From Adineta vaga (taxonomy: Eukaryota > Rotifera), in assembly GCA_021613535.1 (NCBI GenBank), contig CP075492.1, forward strand, positions 9,672,001-9,736,000: a stretch of 64,000 bases of DNA. Reading direction: 5' to 3'. Each line of letters begins with the position of its first letter. Position 1 is the first letter of the stretch. Made by a program: the position numbers and the translations under genes. Shown in pieces: positions 61,252 to 64,000 of this stretch. The notes under the pieces were generated by a model that saw nothing but the letters and a program-made list of their open reading frames with translations, searched no databases and was not told where the DNA came from.

Positions 61252-63252
61252 GATCGTTCAACAAAAGAGACATATATCAAATTCTCTTCAACAATCGTTG
61301 GTCAATACTATTAAAGACACAACACATCAAACTGTTTGGAATAGAATGCAACATATGTATGCCAATGATAATTCCATGCCACAACATGATACAGGTAAGT
61401 GCGATGTAACAAAAAGATATTTTGAAAGGATTATTGATCATGAAAAAATAATGTTATGGAAAAATACAATACGAATAGAACTGAAAGAGTTCGATGAGTC
61501 ATCTGAAATATATACTGTGTAGTTTTTGTCAGGCAAAGTAATTATTCGAAATTAGAATAGATTTATTTTCTTCTAGTTCAATTTAGAAATAGTTAAAACA
61601 TTGATTTTGATTTTTATACATCTTAGATTTGTATACTCAATCAAGCCATGTCCATCAACATCCTATGCATCATCATTTACAATATTCACATGAAAATCCT
61701 TCTCTTTCACCACAACAATCTTCGACAAGTGATGCAGATGAAACTTCAACACCTCCTCCGCCACTGAATCGAACAGGAGTAGTATGTATTTTCAGCAAAG
61801 ACAAAAAAAGCTCAATCTGTCTCATAAACTTCAATTACGTCATTAAATTTTGTTCTTTTTCTTTTCTTTCAGAATGTTACCGTCTCAGCTAAAATAGTCA
61901 AGAAGAAAAAACAACCGAAAAAGAAACGTAAAGATCCTAATGAACCTCAAAAGTAAAGAAAAATCAACATGATAATTATTTTCTAAAATCGAATTGTTCT
62001 TAGACCGGTTTCTCCATATGCACTTTTCTTTCGTGATACACAGAATGATATCAAAAAGAAATTGGCTAATCCATCTTTTGGGTAAATATACAGATTAGTT
62101 TTGTGAATATTAAAAAATCTATATTTCTAGAGAAATTTCAAAAGTTGTCGCTCATATGTGGGAAAATATTGAACCTGAAACAAAAGAAGTAAGAAATTGT
62201 CTAGAAAATATGGATCTTCAGTATGATTTGTTTTTCAATTAGCAATACAAACGTAAAGCAGCTGCAGCTAAGAAAGAATATCTAAAACAATTGGCTGCAT
62301 ATCGAGCTGTACAAGTTTCACACCAAGTATGATTATTGTGTTTTGATTAGAATCTTTTGTCTGTCTATACTCATTTTAGACTCCAAATATGCATCATATT
62401 CTTGGACAAAATACTTTACTATTTGATCCAAATTCAATGCAAATTCAATCATCACTTCAACATCAACAAAAACAATATAATACTGCTGGAGTTGGTGGTC
62501 CAATGATGAGTGATAATAATAATTTCTTATCATCACCACATCATCATCATCACCACCTTGGATCTTACAATCATCATCATCATCATCACCATCATTCTCT
62601 TCAACAATACTGTCCTCCTCCTCCTCCTCCTCCACCTCCGGCTCCTCCTACAATTCAGCAACAATTTAATAATTATCATTATATGAACACTTACTCTCAA
62701 GAAACATCAAATGTTTATAATTCCGATTCACAAATACATTTTTCTAATCATCAACATCATTTTGATCCTCAACAAACCTATTCGTCTTATGATTCAAATA
62801 ATAATTATGGCGATCAACAACAATATGGTCTACTTCGACCAGCTATTGAATCTGAACTTTATTCATCATATTACACTCAATCATCAAATGATGTTGAACA
62901 TTCAACTATTGATCAATCATCCATGTCATCAATAGCAAATGAAAATTTATTACATAATTTGAATAATAATAATAACAATAATAATGCAACTACGAGTAGT
63001 AGTAATATTACTAATACTAATACACCACATTATACTGATTTAACTGCTATGCCATCATCAACACCGACAAATAATGGAATTGTTGAAAAACATTATGATT
63101 TTGTTAGTAGTATTCAACATGGTACAACAACAACAGCAACATTGAATGAAATTGATCATCATCATAAAGATGAAGATCAATCAACATTACCTCTTAGTAA
63201 TGAACATAACTTTCATTGGAATCAAACAACATGTCTAGCCACGCAGTGGTAA
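61252..63252 (+). CDS. TOX: TOX-family HMG-box nuclear protein (5' end uncertain)
   Basis: Exons 61252-61394, 61627-61781, 61873-61952, 62004-62081, 62131-62188, 62243-62326 and 62380-63252 are in phase. TOX proteins bind distorted DNA by one HMG box and regulate transcription. A basic stretch, KIVKKKKQPKKKRKDPNEPQ, leads into the HMG box: KPVSPYALFFRDTQNDIKKK, NPSFGEISKVVAHMWENI and KRKAAAAKKEYLKQLAAYRA, the last matching the TOX signature. The C-terminal half is low-complexity: His runs (62536-62594), nine Pro (62613-62640), Asn and Gln runs, ending TCLATQW at 63252. The first listed exon has no upstream in-frame ATG; the first internal ATG is 61346, so a 5' exon may be missing. Vertebrate TOX, TOX2, TOX3 and TOX4 cannot be distinguished. 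Confidence 0.85.

Positions 63253-64000
<748 letters not shown>

Overview
This is eukaryotic nuclear DNA. It is AT-rich and gene-dense, with canonical GT/AG introns mostly of 45-70 bp and gene-to-gene gaps often under 200 bp. The gene content is animal: a Crumbs polarity protein, a Cys-loop acetylcholine-receptor alpha subunit, an RNF31/HOIP-type linear-ubiquitin ligase, TDRD3, ECT2, KIF3B, a TOX-like HMG protein and EMC10. Three genes sit oddly in an animal: a class II (plant-type) PRPP synthetase, a bacterial-type YihY/BrkB membrane protein and an intronless helical-TIR-SAM protein. Compact genes plus non-metazoan-type genes suggest a bdelloid rotifer (Rotaria/Adineta-like). That placement is an inference from content, not from an alignment.

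Left third (1-24 kb): an unrecognised gene runs off the left edge; then RNF31-like (-), CHMP1 (-), an orphan basic protein (+) and a small secreted or anchored EF-hand protein (-). After a 2.4-kb gene-poor gap come EMC10 (-) and RNF121 (+), two ER-membrane quality-control genes sharing a 158-bp divergent promoter, then TDRD3 (+), a nicotinic receptor alpha subunit (-), importin beta-1 (-) and ribosomal protein S13 (-).

Middle (24-41 kb): the TIR-SAM gene (-), YihY-like gene (-), a large multi-exon crumbs gene (+) ending in the ERLI PDZ motif, a DUF1772-like membrane protein (+) starting a few dozen bases after the crumbs poly(A) signal, and cytosolic methionyl-tRNA synthetase (-).

Right third (41-64 kb): ECT2 (-), DUS3L tRNA-dihydrouridine synthase (-) and valyl-tRNA synthetase (-), then KIF3B (+), thymidine phosphorylase (+) tail-to-tail with the plant-type PRPP synthetase (-), a probable two-exon 96-aa gene visible only after splicing, a TOX-like HMG-box gene (+) and the first exons of GAPDH (+), cut by the right edge.

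Several genes (RNF31, TDRD3, RPS13, MARS1, DUS3L, VARS1) have a pyrimidine-AG splice acceptor 0-25 nt before the ATG, matching 5'UTR introns or spliced-leader trans-splicing, which is known in bdelloids. Exon models stated as exact were checked for phase by hand; other boundaries are approximate.
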